Positions 43,008-51,857 of a DNA stretch of 64,000 bases are shown in pieces; positions within the stretch are counted from its first letter, which is position 1; each line of letters begins with the position of its first letter. The translations under genes were made by a program, and so were the position numbers. Source of the DNA: Nocardioides agri (lineage in GTDB: Bacteria > Actinomycetota > Actinomycetes > Propionibacteriales > Nocardioidaceae); the NCBI RefSeq assembly GCF_013778305.1, contig NZ_JACEIC010000002.1, positions 1,885,669-1,949,668 on the forward strand, written 5' to 3'. The notes below the pieces were generated by a model. That model saw only the letters and a program-made list of their open reading frames with translations, was not told the origin of the DNA and ran no database searches.

Positions 43008-43898
43008 ATGCTCCGAACCTCGGCCACCGCCCTCCTCGCGCTCGCGCTGACCACGGTCGCCGGCTGCGCGGACGACGACCCGCAGCCCGCGCCGCTGCCG
43101 GCGCACGGGGTCGGCGAGCCGACGAGTGGGGCGACGCCGGTGATCCAGTACGTCGCGCTCGGCGACTCCTACACGGCCGCACCGCTCGTCCCGCCGACCG
43201 ACACGTCGACCATCTGCCTGCGCTCGCAGAAGAACTACCCCGCCATCGTCACCGAGGGGCTGCCCGGCGCCCGGCTCACCGACGTCAGCTGCAGCGGTGC
43301 CACCACCCTGAACGTCACGACCCGGCAGGAGGCCCAGACCGGCGGGGTGCCACCCCAGCTCCGCGCCGTGCGGCCCGGCACCGAGTTGGTCACGATCGGC
43401 CTCGGCGGCAACGACGAGGCGCTGTTCGGCACGATGCTCGTCCGTTGCACCCAGCTCGCGAAGCAGGAGCCGCAGGGCACCCCGTGCTCGGACGAGCTCC
43501 AGGACGGTGTCGACGGGACCCTGGACCGGACCCGGGACAACCTCGTCGAGGTCGTCCAGCGGGTCCGCAGGCGCGCGCCCGACGCCCGGGTGCTGCTGGT
43601 CGGCTACCCGCAGATCGTGCCAGAGTCGGGCACCTGCCCGGACCTGCCGCTCGCGGCCGGCGACTACCCCTTCGTGCGCAGCGTCAACGAGCGCCTGGCC
43701 GGCGCGGTCGAGCACGCCGCCGAGGACGCGGACGCCGACTACGTCGACGTCTGGACCCCGAGCGCCGGCCACGACATCTGCGGTGCCGAGCCGTGGATCA
43801 ACGGGCGGGTCACCAAGCTCGACACCGCGCTCGCCTACCACCCGCTCGCCGTCGAGCAGCAGGCCGTCGCCGAGCTGGTGCTCGGGATCGTCAGCTGA
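43008..43898 (+). CDS. SGNH/GDSL-family lipase/esterase lipoprotein
   Basis: A 296-residue exported hydrolase. A lipoprotein signal ends in VAGC (Cys20). The SGNH blocks are YVALGDSYTAA (Ser nucleophile), SCSGATT (Gly), IGLGGNDEAL (Asn) and DTALAYHP (Asp/His). Paired cysteines suggest disulfides. Family members cleave lipids, esters or acetylated sugars at the cell surface. The gene is divergent from the CDF transporter and its stop overlaps that of the convergent GlxA-type gene by 8 nt. Confidence 0.93.
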   Translation: MLRTSATALLALALTTVAGCADDDPQPAPLPAHGVGEPTSGATPVIQYVALGDSYTAAPLVPPTDTSTICLRSQKNYPAIVTEGLPGARLTDVSCSGATTLNVTTRQEAQTGGVPPQLRAVRPGTELVTIGLGGNDEALFGTMLVRCTQLAKQEPQGTPCSDELQDGVDGTLDRTRDNLVEVVQRVRRRAPDARVLLVGYPQIVPESGTCPDLPLAAGDYPFVRSVNERLAGAVEHAAEDADADYVDVWTPSAGHDICGAEPWINGRVTKLDTALAYHPLAVEQQAVAELVLGIVS

Positions 43899-44841
43899 CC
43901 GGCCCGCGGAACATCGAGCGGTACGCCGTCGGCGTCACCCCGGTCGCGCGGTGGAAGTGCCGGCGCAGGGTGGCGGCGGTGCCCAGGCCGCAGCTGGCGG
44001 CCACCTGGTCGACCGATGCGTCGGTGCGCTCCAGGAGCTCGCGGGCGCGCACGATGCGCTGCTGGTGCAGCCAGTCGAGCGGGCCGCTCTGCAGCTCGGC
44101 CCGCATGCGGCGGGCGAGCTGCCGGGTGCTCAGGCTGGCGTGCCGGGCGAGGTCGGCGACCGTCAGCGGCTGGTCGAGCCGTCCGCGCGCCCAGTCGAGC
44201 GTGGGCCCCAGGCCGTCGGGACTGCGCGGCGCCGCGGGGGCGTCGATGAACTGCGCTTGGCCGCCCCGCCGGTGGGCGGGCACCACCAGGCGGCGGGCCA
44301 GGCCGTTGGCGGCGCTCGCCCCCAGGTCCGTGCGCACGAGGTGGAGGCAGAGGTCGAGCGCCGCGGTCTTGCCAGCGGAGGTCAGCACGTCGCCCTCGTC
44401 GACGTAGAGCACGTCGGCGCGCACGTCGACCCGCGGGTAGCGGCGCGCGAGCTCCTCGGCGTGCATCCAGTGGGTGGTCGCCGCGCGGCCGTCGAGCAGG
44501 CCGGCCGCGGCGAGCACGAACGCCCCCGTGCACAGCGCCGCGACCCGGGAACCGCCGGCGTGCGCCGCCCGCAGCTCCGTCACCAGCTCCGGGTCCGGCT
44601 CGCCGGCGAGGTCGTCGTAGGACGGCACGACGACGAGGTCGGCGCCGAGGAGGGCGGCGTACGTCGCGGTCGGGTGGTCCGGCAGCCAGGGGTGGGGGCG
44701 ACCGTCACGGGTGCAGACCACCAGGTCGTACCAGCGCCCGGCTGGGGCGAGCTCGGACCGGTCGACGCCGAGCACCTCGGCCGCGATGGCGATCTCGTAG
44801 AGCATCGGTGACTCGTGCAGGACGAGGGCGACCCGGGGCAT
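43891..44841 (-). CDS. GlxA-type AraC regulator with DJ-1/PfpI domain
   Basis: A 316-residue regulator with an amidase-like DJ-1/PfpI domain (about 5-175; VAALCTGAFVLAAAGLLDGR contains the nucleophile-elbow Cys) and a C-terminal AraC domain (about 215-312; DLARHASLSTRQLARRMRAE, ASCGLGTAATLRRHFHRATG). Such proteins often sense nitrogenous or small organic ligands. The ATG at 44841 is preferred to a GTG at 44862 because TACACT (complement of 44849-44854) ends 7 nt before it. It is divergent from the saccharopine-dehydrogenase-like gene, a plausible target. Confidence 0.9.
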   Translation of the reverse strand: MPRVALVLHESPMLYEIAIAAEVLGVDRSELAPAGRWYDLVVCTRDGRPHPWLPDHPTATYAALLGADLVVVPSYDDLAGEPDPELVTELRAAHAGGSRVAALCTGAFVLAAAGLLDGRAATTHWMHAEELARRYPRVDVRADVLYVDEGDVLTSAGKTAALDLCLHLVRTDLGASAANGLARRLVVPAHRRGGQAQFIDAPAAPRSPDGLGPTLDWARGRLDQPLTVADLARHASLSTRQLARRMRAELQSGPLDWLHQQRIVRARELLERTDASVDQVAASCGLGTAATLRRHFHRATGVTPTAYRSMFRGPVS

Positions 44842-44848
44842 GTCCGAA

Positions 44849-44854
44849 AGTGTA
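44849..44854 (-). promoter_or_regulatory. -10 element (TACACT) of the GlxA-type regulator
   Basis: On the minus strand TACACT ends 7 nt before the ATG at 44841, with no Shine-Dalgarno. Confidence 0.5.
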
Positions 44855-44912
44855 CGCACCACGTCGTTTCAGACGCTCGTCCGCAGAGGCCATGCGCCCC
44901 AGGATCGACGTC

Positions 44913-45905
44913 ATGGACACCACGAGCTCCCAGGTCATGGTCTACGGCGCCTCCGGTCACACGGGCCGCTTCATCGTCGACGAGCTGCGCCGGCGCGGGG
45001 TCGAGCCCGTGCTCGCGGGCCGGTCGACGGGGGCGCGGGTCTTCGGGCTCGACGACGCCGGCGCCGTACGCCGCGGCCTCGACGGCATCGGCGTCGTCAT
45101 CAACGCGGCCGGGCCGTTCCTCGACACGGCGCTGCCGCTGGCGCGGGGCGCGGTCGCGGCCGGCGCCCACTACCTCGACGTGACGGCCGAGCAGCCCGCC
45201 GCGCAGGAGCTCTACCGCGCAGTCGACGGCGCGGCCCGAGACGCCGGGGTCACCGTGGTGCCCGCGATGGCGTTCTACGGAGCGCTCTCCGACCTGCTCG
45301 CGACCGCGCTCCTGGACGGCGAGCCGGTCGCCGACGCGATCGACGTGGCGTTCGGGCTCGACCACTGGTGGCCGACGGCGGGCAGCCTCGCGACCGGCGC
45401 CCGCAACACCGCGCCGCGCCTGGTCGTGCGCGGCGGCGGGCTCGTGCCCCTCGGGGAGCCGGACACCCGGTCGTGGACCTTCCTGGGACCGCTCGGCGAG
45501 CAGGAGGTGGTCGCGGTGCCGTTCACCGACGTCGTGACGATCGCCCGGCACCTCGACGTCGGCGAGGTGGGCTCCTACCTCACGGCGGTCTCGCTGGCCG
45601 AGCTGCGCGACCCGAGCACCCAGGCTCCGGCGCCGGTCGACGAGGCCGGCCGGTCGGCGCAGCGGTTCGTCGTGGAGGTGGCCGTCCGACGGGGGGCCGA
45701 GACGAGGCGCGCGAGCGTCGCGGGCCGGGACATCTACGCCGTGTCCGCGCCGATCGTGGTCGAGGGCGCGCTCCGGCTGCTCGACGGCCGCGGGCGGACG
45801 ACCGGCGCGGTCGCGCCGGGGTCGGCCTTCGACGCCGCGGAGGTGCTGGCCGCGCTCGAGCGCGAGGTGCCCGACCTCTCGGTCACCCTCCCCGTGCGTG
45901 CCTAG
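44913..45905 (+). CDS. Saccharopine dehydrogenase-like NAD(P)-binding protein
   Basis: A 330-residue protein with an N-terminal Rossmann motif (VMVYGASGHTGRFIVDELRR), a second conserved INAAGPFLDTA and HYLDVTAEQPA, typical of saccharopine-dehydrogenase/trans-acting enoyl-reductase-like proteins. The substrate is unknown. The ATG at 44913 is chosen because AGGA lies 8 nt upstream; an ATG at 44892 would add seven residues. It is transcribed divergently from the GlxA-type regulator. Its end overlaps the convergent amidohydrolase by 4 nt. Confidence 0.83.
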   Translation: MDTTSSQVMVYGASGHTGRFIVDELRRRGVEPVLAGRSTGARVFGLDDAGAVRRGLDGIGVVINAAGPFLDTALPLARGAVAAGAHYLDVTAEQPAAQELYRAVDGAARDAGVTVVPAMAFYGALSDLLATALLDGEPVADAIDVAFGLDHWWPTAGSLATGARNTAPRLVVRGGGLVPLGEPDTRSWTFLGPLGEQEVVAVPFTDVVTIARHLDVGEVGSYLTAVSLAELRDPSTQAPAPVDEAGRSAQRFVVEVAVRRGAETRRASVAGRDIYAVSAPIVVEGALRLLDGRGRTTGAVAPGSAFDAAEVLAALEREVPDLSVTLPVRA

Positions 45906-47416
45906 CGCGCGTCGTGCACGACGTGGCCTGCGACGACCGTCGTCGCGACGGACATCCCGCGCAGCGCGCGGCCCAGGTCGGCGGTGTCGGCCGGACCGAG
46001 GTCGCGCAGCAGCGGGTCGCGGTCGACCAGCGCGAGGTCGCCGACCGATCCGAGGCCGACCGTCGGCCGCCCGTCGACCGACGCGGCCAGCGCCTCGCGC
46101 ACCGAGATCGCCTGCTCGGCGTGCCACGGGTCGCGCTCGTCGGCACTGCGGTGCACCGCCGAGGCCATCGCCAGCCACGGGTCGAGCGGCGAGACCGGCG
46201 CGTCCGAGCCGAGCACCAGGTCGACCCCGTCGTCGAGCATCCAGCGCATCGCGAAGCAACGCTCCGACCGCTCGCCCCAGACCTTCTCGGTGATGTCGCG
46301 GTCGTCGAGGAGGTGGGCCGGCTGCACGCTCGCGCGGACGCCGAGCTCGGCCATCCGGCGGACGTCGTCGCGGCGGCACATCTGCGCGTGCTCGACCGAG
46401 CCCCGGGCGCCGGTCTCGGCGTACGCCGCCAGAGCCTCGCGCACTGCGGCGTCGCCGATGGCGTGGGTGGCGACCTGGAGCCCACGGGTGTGCGCGCGGG
46501 CGAGCAGGCCGCGCAGCTCGGCGCCGGTGAGGTTGGGCTGGCCCTCGGGATGGTCGAGCGCGTGCGCGTCGCCGTACGGCTCGCAGCACCAGGCCGTGCG
46601 GGTGTTGAGCGAGCCGTCGCTGATGATCTTGAGCGGGCCCATGGTCAGGCGCGGGTCGCCGGCCAGCGGGTCGCCGGTGCGCAGGCCGGCGGCGATCACG
46701 TCGTCGAGGGTGTCGGCGTAGGTCGCCCAGCGGATCCTGAGCAGGTCGCAGCCCTCGCCCCAGCGCTCCAGCCAGCCGTCGCGGGTGGCGCCGAACTCGA
46801 AGTCGACCATCCCGACGATGCCCCTGGCCGCGGCGTCCTCGAGCATCCGGCGGTAGGCCTCCGGCGAGGTGCCGTCGGTGCCGACGAGCGTGACCAGCCG
46901 CGGGTAGGCGGCGAACCACTCGGTCTCGCGGACCACGGAGTCGCGCACGGGCATCGCGAGGTGCATGAGGGCGGAGGTGTTGAGCCACGCGTGGTGGCCG
47001 TCCCCGCTGATGAGGACGACCGGAGTCTCGCCCGAGACGGCGTCGAGCTCGGTCACGGTGGGCTCCCGGTGCCACCCGACGGAGCGGTGCCCCCAGCCGA
47101 TGACGGGCAGGTCCGGGTGCTGCGCGATCCGCTCGGCGACCGCACGGGTGGCGTCCTCGGGCGAGCGTGCGCCGGCGAGGTCGAGGCGCTGGGAGGCGAG
47201 CGTCCACTGGGTGAGGTGCGTGTGCTGGTCCCACAGCCCGGGGATCAGCCAGCGCCCGGCGGCGTCGATCTCGTCCACACCATGCGGCCGCTCGACCGCC
47301 GCGCCGAGGGCGACGACCTCGCCGCGCTCGACGAGCACGTCGACCGGCGCGTCGGGCACGTCGTCGTCGGCCCCGACCGGGACCAGGCGGGCGTTGCGGA
47401 TGAGGATGCTCGGCAC
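45902..47416 (-). CDS. Amidohydrolase of the YtcJ type
   Basis: A 504-residue metal-dependent hydrolase. Metal ligands are visible in GLWDQHTHL, VATHAIGDAAV, SVEHAQM and VLGSDAPVSPLDP; the DFEFGATR and KIISDGSLNTRTAW segments are typical of the family. Substrates are usually formamides, imidazolones or similar. The GTG at 47416 follows TAGCGT (complement of 47424-47429) by 7 nt, and its TAG is the stop codon of the upstream MerR gene, making a leaderless mRNA likely. Confidence 0.9.
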   Translation of the reverse strand: MPSILIRNARLVPVGADDDVPDAPVDVLVERGEVVALGAAVERPHGVDEIDAAGRWLIPGLWDQHTHLTQWTLASQRLDLAGARSPEDATRAVAERIAQHPDLPVIGWGHRSVGWHREPTVTELDAVSGETPVVLISGDGHHAWLNTSALMHLAMPVRDSVVRETEWFAAYPRLVTLVGTDGTSPEAYRRMLEDAAARGIVGMVDFEFGATRDGWLERWGEGCDLLRIRWATYADTLDDVIAAGLRTGDPLAGDPRLTMGPLKIISDGSLNTRTAWCCEPYGDAHALDHPEGQPNLTGAELRGLLARAHTRGLQVATHAIGDAAVREALAAYAETGARGSVEHAQMCRRDDVRRMAELGVRASVQPAHLLDDRDITEKVWGERSERCFAMRWMLDDGVDLVLGSDAPVSPLDPWLAMASAVHRSADERDPWHAEQAISVREALAASVDGRPTVGLGSVGDLALVDRDPLLRDLGPADTADLGRALRGMSVATTVVAGHVVHDAR

Positions 47417-47423
47417 GACCGGA

Positions 47424-47429
47424 ACGCTA
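47424..47429 (-). promoter_or_regulatory. -10 element sharing the MerR gene stop codon
   Basis: TAGCGT on the minus strand (47429-47424) begins with the MerR gene TAG stop and ends 7 nt before the amidohydrolase GTG. Confidence 0.55.
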
Positions 47430-48041
47430 GCCGTTGCGGGCCAGCCGCCGGCGCGCGAGGTGCTCGTGCGCCATCCGGCGGAGGGCGACGAGGATCGGCT
47501 CGTTGACCAGCGTCCCGATGACGGCGTACGCCGTGGCGTCCTGCGCGTCGCGACGCGGGGTGGTCGCCAGATCGCGGCGGGCGACGTCCGCGGCGGCCGT
47601 CGCGTAGATCTCCAGCGTGGCGTCGGACATCGGCTGGTCCGCGAGCGCAGCGGTGTCGAGGGCCGCGGCGAGCGCGATCGCGTGGGAGGCGTCCGGGTCG
47701 GTGTGCCAGCGCTTGCGACGGACCAAGGCGGCCACGCGCTCCCGCGACGCCGCGCTCGGCTCGGTGGCGGGCGGGCTGGAGAGCTGCATGTGCGCCGCCC
47801 CGATCGCGGCCATCAGGTCGCCGCTCTCGTCGTCGACGGCGGCCAGGACCTCGCGCACCCGGTCGAGACCGAGTCCCGCGATGTCGACGAGCGCGCGGAT
47901 GAGCCGGAGGCGGCGCACGTGGGACTCGTCGTACACCGCGCGGGTCGCGCCCACGGCCTCGCCGGCATGGAGCAGTCCCTCGCGGAGGTAGTACTTCACC
48001 GTCGGCACCGGCACGCCGCTGCGCTCGGACAGCTCGGACAT
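47427..48041 (-). CDS. MerR-family transcriptional regulator
   Basis: A 204-residue regulator. The DNA-binding domain is MSELSERSGVPVPTVKYYLR, then GLLHAGEAVGATRAVYDESH, and the helix continues to about residue 75. A C-terminal ligand domain (about 90-200) has no metal-binding cysteines, so metal sensing is unlikely; the ligand is probably a small organic compound. A GTG at 48047 is an alternative start. It is divergent from a small membrane-protein gene with two matching palindromes in between, its likely binding sites. Confidence 0.87.
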   Translation of the reverse strand: MSELSERSGVPVPTVKYYLREGLLHAGEAVGATRAVYDESHVRRLRLIRALVDIAGLGLDRVREVLAAVDDESGDLMAAIGAAHMQLSSPPATEPSAASRERVAALVRRKRWHTDPDASHAIALAAALDTAALADQPMSDATLEIYATAAADVARRDLATTPRRDAQDATAYAVIGTLVNEPILVALRRMAHEHLARRRLARNG

Positions 48042-48062
48042 CCACACGGAATCATCGTGGCA

Positions 48063-48106
48063 TTGGATAGCGTTCTATCCAACAGTTTGGAGAGTCCACT
48101 ATCCAA
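48063..48106. promoter_or_regulatory. Tandem palindromic operators for the MerR regulator
   Basis: TTGGATAG-CGTT-CTATCCAA (48063-48082, perfect 8-bp arms) is followed by TTGGAGAG-TCCA-CTATCCAA (48087-48106, one mismatch). The two palindromes share sequence and spacing and have centres 24 bp apart. They lie between the MerR gene and the membrane-protein gene at 48120. Confidence 0.75.
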
Positions 48107-48119
48107 AGGAAGTCTTCTG

Positions 48120-48527
48120 ATGATGCTGTCCGACGAGAGCCGGATCCTCGCGGGGGTCCTGCTGCTGAGCCTGGTGACCGTCGAGAGCGGCGGGCTCTAC
48201 ATGCTGCAGATCGTCCGCGGGCGCGCCGGCGTGACGCCCTTCCAGGAGAAGTTCGCCCGCGCCGGCCACGCCCACGCCGGCGTCCTGCTGATCGTGGCGC
48301 TCCTCTGCCAGCTCTACGCGGACGCCACGTCGCAGACCGGCGTCCTCGACTGGCTCTCGCACCTCGGCGTGGCCGTCGCGGCCCTGGTGATGCCCGGCGG
48401 GTTCTTCCTCTCCTCGCTGGGCGCCGGCCGCACCGAGCCGAACCGCCTGGTCGTGATGATCCCCGTCGGCGCGCTCATCCTGGCTGCCGGGCTGGTCAGC
48501 CTCGGGGTGGGTCTGCTGCTCGGCTGA
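48120..48527 (+). CDS. Small four-helix integral membrane protein
   Basis: A 135-residue protein with four hydrophobic segments (about 10-30, 50-68, 78-98 and 112-134), separated by short loops with FQEKFARAGHAHAGVLLI and a GAGRTEPNRL turn. I do not recognise the family with certainty; the His-containing second helix is notable. The ATG at 48120 follows an AAGGA site by 8-9 nt. The tandem operators just upstream suggest it is controlled by the divergent MerR protein. The function is unknown. Confidence 0.7.
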   Translation: MMLSDESRILAGVLLLSLVTVESGGLYMLQIVRGRAGVTPFQEKFARAGHAHAGVLLIVALLCQLYADATSQTGVLDWLSHLGVAVAALVMPGGFFLSSLGAGRTEPNRLVVMIPVGALILAAGLVSLGVGLLLG

Positions 48528-48535
48528 CGCCGAGA

Positions 48536-48606
48536 CCGTCGAGTGACGCGAACCGGCCCTCGGGAGCAGCTCCTGGGGGCCGGTTCGCGTCACTCGACGG
48601 CAGATG
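48536..48606. repeat. Dispersed hairpin repeat, copy 2 (convergent gap)
   Basis: CCGTCGAGTGACGCGAAC at 48536 begins a perfect 23-bp arm (48536-48558) that pairs with 48578-48600. The GTTCGCGTCACTCGACGG part of the right arm matches copy 1 near 41980. It lies between converging genes, suiting a bidirectional terminator or REP-like element. Confidence 0.75.
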
Positions 48607-48607
48607 A

Positions 48608-50029
48608 TCAGGCCGCGCAGGCCTCCTCGTCCGGGAGCTCCTCCGGCATCACCATCGGCTTCGGGCGGAGGAACACCCCGCCGACGACCGCGGCGAGGGC
48701 GGCCGCCGCGGCGCCGACCGCGAAGGCGACCTGGAAGCCACCGTTGAGCGCCTCGAGCGGAGCCGCACCGGCGTCGGCGAGCGAGGTCGTGCGGGCGGTG
48801 GAGATGCTGACCAGCACGGCCAGGCCGAGCGCGCCGCCCATCATGAAGGACGTGTTGACCACGCCGGAGGCGAGGCCGGACTCGTGCGGCTCGACGTCAC
48901 CCATCGCCGCCAGCAGCACCGGGTTGAACGCGATGCCGGCGCCGGCACCGAGCAGCACCATCGAGGGCAGCACGTCGACGAGGAAGTTGCCGTCGACGGG
49001 CGCCCGGGAGAACAGCGCCAGGCTGACCGCGGCGAGCGAGAGCCCGACCACGAGCGGCGGGCGGATGCCGAACCGCATGACGAGCCGGTCGGAGACGCGC
49101 AGCGAGCACCACGCCATCACGACGCTGGTCGGGATGAACGCGAGGCCGACCTCGAGGGCGCCGTACCCGAGCACCTGCTGGAGGTAGAGGGCGGCGAGGA
49201 AGAACCAGGCGAACATGGCCGCGGCCCACAGCACGCCGACGATCTGCGAGACGACCACGTTGCGGAGCCGGAAGAGGCGCAGCGGCACGAGCGGCTCGGC
49301 GATGCGGGACTCCCGGAGCACGAACGCTGCCAGCAGCACGGCGCTGACCCCGAGCAGCGCCCAGCGGCTGCTGACGATGCCGTAGACCGAGGTCATCAGC
49401 GCGGCGGTGATCAGCACGGCACCGAGCACGTCGATCCGGCCGCGGTGCTCGACGGTCTCGTCGGCGGGCAGCACCCGCCGGGCGGCGAACCAGACGGAGA
49501 CGCCGATCGGCACGTTCACCAGGAAGATCCAGTGCCACGAGAAGAGCCCGGTCAGCACGCCGCCGAGCAGCACGCCGACCGCGCCGCCGCCCGACATCAC
49601 GAACCCGAAGACGCCCATCGCGCGCGCCCGCTCGCCAGGGTCGGAGAAGAGGCCGACGATCAGCGACAGCGCCACGGCCGACACGGCCGCGCCGCCGAGC
49701 CCCTGGACCGCGCGGCCGACGACAAGCAGGCTGGCCGACGGCGCCATCCCGCACGCGATCGAGGCGGCCGTGAACGAGACGACGCCGCCGAGGAACACCC
49801 GACGGTTGCCGAGCAGGTCGCCGAGCCGTCCGGAGAGCAGCAGGAAGCCGCCGAAGGTCAGCAGGTAGGCGTTCACGACCCACGCCAGAGCGGACTGGGA
49901 GAACCCCAGGTCCTCCTGGATCGAGGGCAGCGCGACGTTCACGATGCTCGAGTCGAGCACGATCATCAGGTCGCCCAGGCACAGGACGTACAGGGCGAGC
50001 CAGCGGCTGCGTGTGGTCATCTCGGTCAT
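48608..50029 (-). CDS. MFS drug efflux transporter, DHA2 (14-TM) family
   Basis: A 473-residue transporter with about 14 hydrophobic segments. LDSSIVNVALPSIQ and GRLGDLLGNRRVF are the DHA2 and motif-A signatures, and SGLASGVVNTSFMMG is a conserved later loop. It is related to, but clearly distinct from, the pump at 15083-16555. The ATG at 50029 has a GGAGGAG site; an upstream frame extension lacks support. No regulator is adjacent; the MerR gene is two genes away. Confidence 0.92.
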   Translation of the reverse strand: MTEMTTRSRWLALYVLCLGDLMIVLDSSIVNVALPSIQEDLGFSQSALAWVVNAYLLTFGGFLLLSGRLGDLLGNRRVFLGGVVSFTAASIACGMAPSASLLVVGRAVQGLGGAAVSAVALSLIVGLFSDPGERARAMGVFGFVMSGGGAVGVLLGGVLTGLFSWHWIFLVNVPIGVSVWFAARRVLPADETVEHRGRIDVLGAVLITAALMTSVYGIVSSRWALLGVSAVLLAAFVLRESRIAEPLVPLRLFRLRNVVVSQIVGVLWAAAMFAWFFLAALYLQQVLGYGALEVGLAFIPTSVVMAWCSLRVSDRLVMRFGIRPPLVVGLSLAAVSLALFSRAPVDGNFLVDVLPSMVLLGAGAGIAFNPVLLAAMGDVEPHESGLASGVVNTSFMMGGALGLAVLVSISTARTTSLADAGAAPLEALNGGFQVAFAVGAAAAALAAVVGGVFLRPKPMVMPEELPDEEACAA

Positions 50030-50122
50030 CGGTCGTCTCCTCCGTGGAAGGGCTCTCACCCCTACGACGAAGGCGGCCCTACGAAATCGACAGACCCGGC
50101 GAAACTGCTTTCCTCATCGGCG

Positions 50123-51781
50123 TCAGACGTGCCGGCGCGACTGCACCACCCGGAACCGCGAGGCGACGTAGGCACCGTCGGTGTAGGTCGCGTTGGCGGC
50201 CGGGTTGGCGCCGGTGCCGTGGAAGTCGGAGAACGCCGCCGACTGGTTGACGAAGACCGCGCCGTGCAGGTTCTCCGACAGCGCCACTCCGGCCTCGAGC
50301 GCGGCCTCGCGCACCTGGCCGAGCACCTTGTCGGACGTCGAGTAGACGGACGCCGTCATCGCGCCGTGCCGCTCGACGGTGAGGCCGAAGAGCGCGATCG
50401 ACTCGTCCGTGTCGGCCGTCTCGATGAGGTAGGCGACCGGCCCGAAGCACTCGGTGGAGTAGGTGTCCGCGTCGTCGGAGGTGAGCCGCAGCAGCGTCGG
50501 GGTCCGCACGGTGGCGTCGGGGTACGACGGGTGCGGGACCTCGCGGCTCGGCACCAGCACGTCGCCGCGGCCGGCGCGCTCCAGCCGGTCGACGATCGCC
50601 GGGGCGACGATGCCGCCGAGCAGCTCGACCGCGCGCGCGTCGTCGCCGAGGAGCCGGTCGAGCGCGGCGCCGATGCCGGCAGCGACCTCGGCCGCGCTCT
50701 TGTGACCGTCGTCGGTCTCGATGCCGGCGGCCGGGAGGAACACGTTCTGTGGCGCCGTGCACATCTGGCCGGAGTAGAGGGAGAACGAGAAGGCCAGGTT
50801 CTGGCACATCCCCGCGAAGTCGGCGGTGGAGTCGACGATGACCGTGTTGACGCCGGCCTTCTCGGTGAAGACGACGGCCTGCGGGGCGTGCGTCTCGAGC
50901 CACTCGCCGAACGCGTTGCCGCCGGTGAAGTCGATGATCCGCACCTCCGGCCGCCGGGCCAGGGTGGCGGCGAGCTTGTCGCCGTCCTCCTCGGCGGCGA
51001 GCACGACGAGGTTCGGGTCGAACCCGGCCTCGGCCAGCACCTCCTGGCAGACCTGCACCGTGATCGCGAGCGGCAGCACGGCCGCCGGGTGCGGCTTCAC
51101 GACGACGGCGTTGCCGGTGACCAGGGACGCGAAGAGCCCGGGCCAGGAGTTCCAGGTCGGGAACGTGTTGCAGCCGACCACCAGCGCGACCCCGCGCGGC
51201 ATCACGGTGAACGTCTTCTCCATCCGCAGCGGCTCGCCGCGGCCCGGCTTCTCCCAGACGACGGTCTCGGGCGTGCGCGTCATCTCGGTCCAGGCGTAGG
51301 CGATCGCCTCGAGCGCCCGGTCGAGCGCGTGCGCGCCGCCGGCCTGGAACGCCATCACGAACGCCTGCCCGCTGGTGTGCTGCACGGCGTTGGCGAGCTC
51401 GAAGATCCGCGCGTGCAGGCGCGCCAGGATCTCCAGGCAGACGCCGGCCCGGCCGTCGGGACCGGCCAGCCGCCAGGCGTGCATGCCGGCCCGCGCCGCC
51501 TCGAGCAGCGGCCCGACGTCGGCCGCACGCGGGTAGCGCACCCCCAGGTCGAAGCCGTACGGCGACCGCTCGGTCGCCACCGTGCCGTCGGCGCCCGGCG
51601 TCGTCAGCGGGAACTCCGTCCCCAGCCACGCCTCGTACGCCGCGCGTCCGGCGCCGGCGGCCTCCTCGCCGTACACCCGCGGCGACGGCGACTCGTCGAA
51701 CGCGGAGAAGTACTCGCGGCTCGCACAGGCAGCCACGGCAGCGTCGAGCAGCGCGCGGTGCCGGTCGAAAAGTTCCTGCAT
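50123..51781 (-). CDS. paaN: PaaN-type aldehyde dehydrogenase
   Basis: A 552-residue aldehyde dehydrogenase of the PaaN group, implicated in aromatic-acid (phenylacetate) breakdown. Motifs: VALVVGCNTFPTWNSWPGL, the NAD-binding DFTGGNAFGEW, the general-base Glu in VFTEKAGVNTVIV and the catalytic Cys in SGQMCTAPQNVFLP. Unlike the E. coli PaaZ fusion it has no MaoC hydratase domain. The ATG at 51781 has a strong GGAGGT site. No other paa genes are in the window, so the pathway assignment is by family only. Confidence 0.88.
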   Translation of the reverse strand: MQELFDRHRALLDAAVAACASREYFSAFDESPSPRVYGEEAAGAGRAAYEAWLGTEFPLTTPGADGTVATERSPYGFDLGVRYPRAADVGPLLEAARAGMHAWRLAGPDGRAGVCLEILARLHARIFELANAVQHTSGQAFVMAFQAGGAHALDRALEAIAYAWTEMTRTPETVVWEKPGRGEPLRMEKTFTVMPRGVALVVGCNTFPTWNSWPGLFASLVTGNAVVVKPHPAAVLPLAITVQVCQEVLAEAGFDPNLVVLAAEEDGDKLAATLARRPEVRIIDFTGGNAFGEWLETHAPQAVVFTEKAGVNTVIVDSTADFAGMCQNLAFSFSLYSGQMCTAPQNVFLPAAGIETDDGHKSAAEVAAGIGAALDRLLGDDARAVELLGGIVAPAIVDRLERAGRGDVLVPSREVPHPSYPDATVRTPTLLRLTSDDADTYSTECFGPVAYLIETADTDESIALFGLTVERHGAMTASVYSTSDKVLGQVREAALEAGVALSENLHGAVFVNQSAAFSDFHGTGANPAANATYTDGAYVASRFRVVQSRRHV

Positions 51782-51857
51782 CCTGACCTCCCGAGTCGTG
51801 GAGTGCGACCACACCTTGCCACAGCCCCGGCGTGCCGCCCACATGCCGACGCGCCGG

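Noticed and set aside
15083..50029. The two DHA2 pumps as a recent duplication
   Set aside because: They share family motifs, but their sequences differ throughout and their regulators differ, so they look like old paralogues rather than a local duplication.
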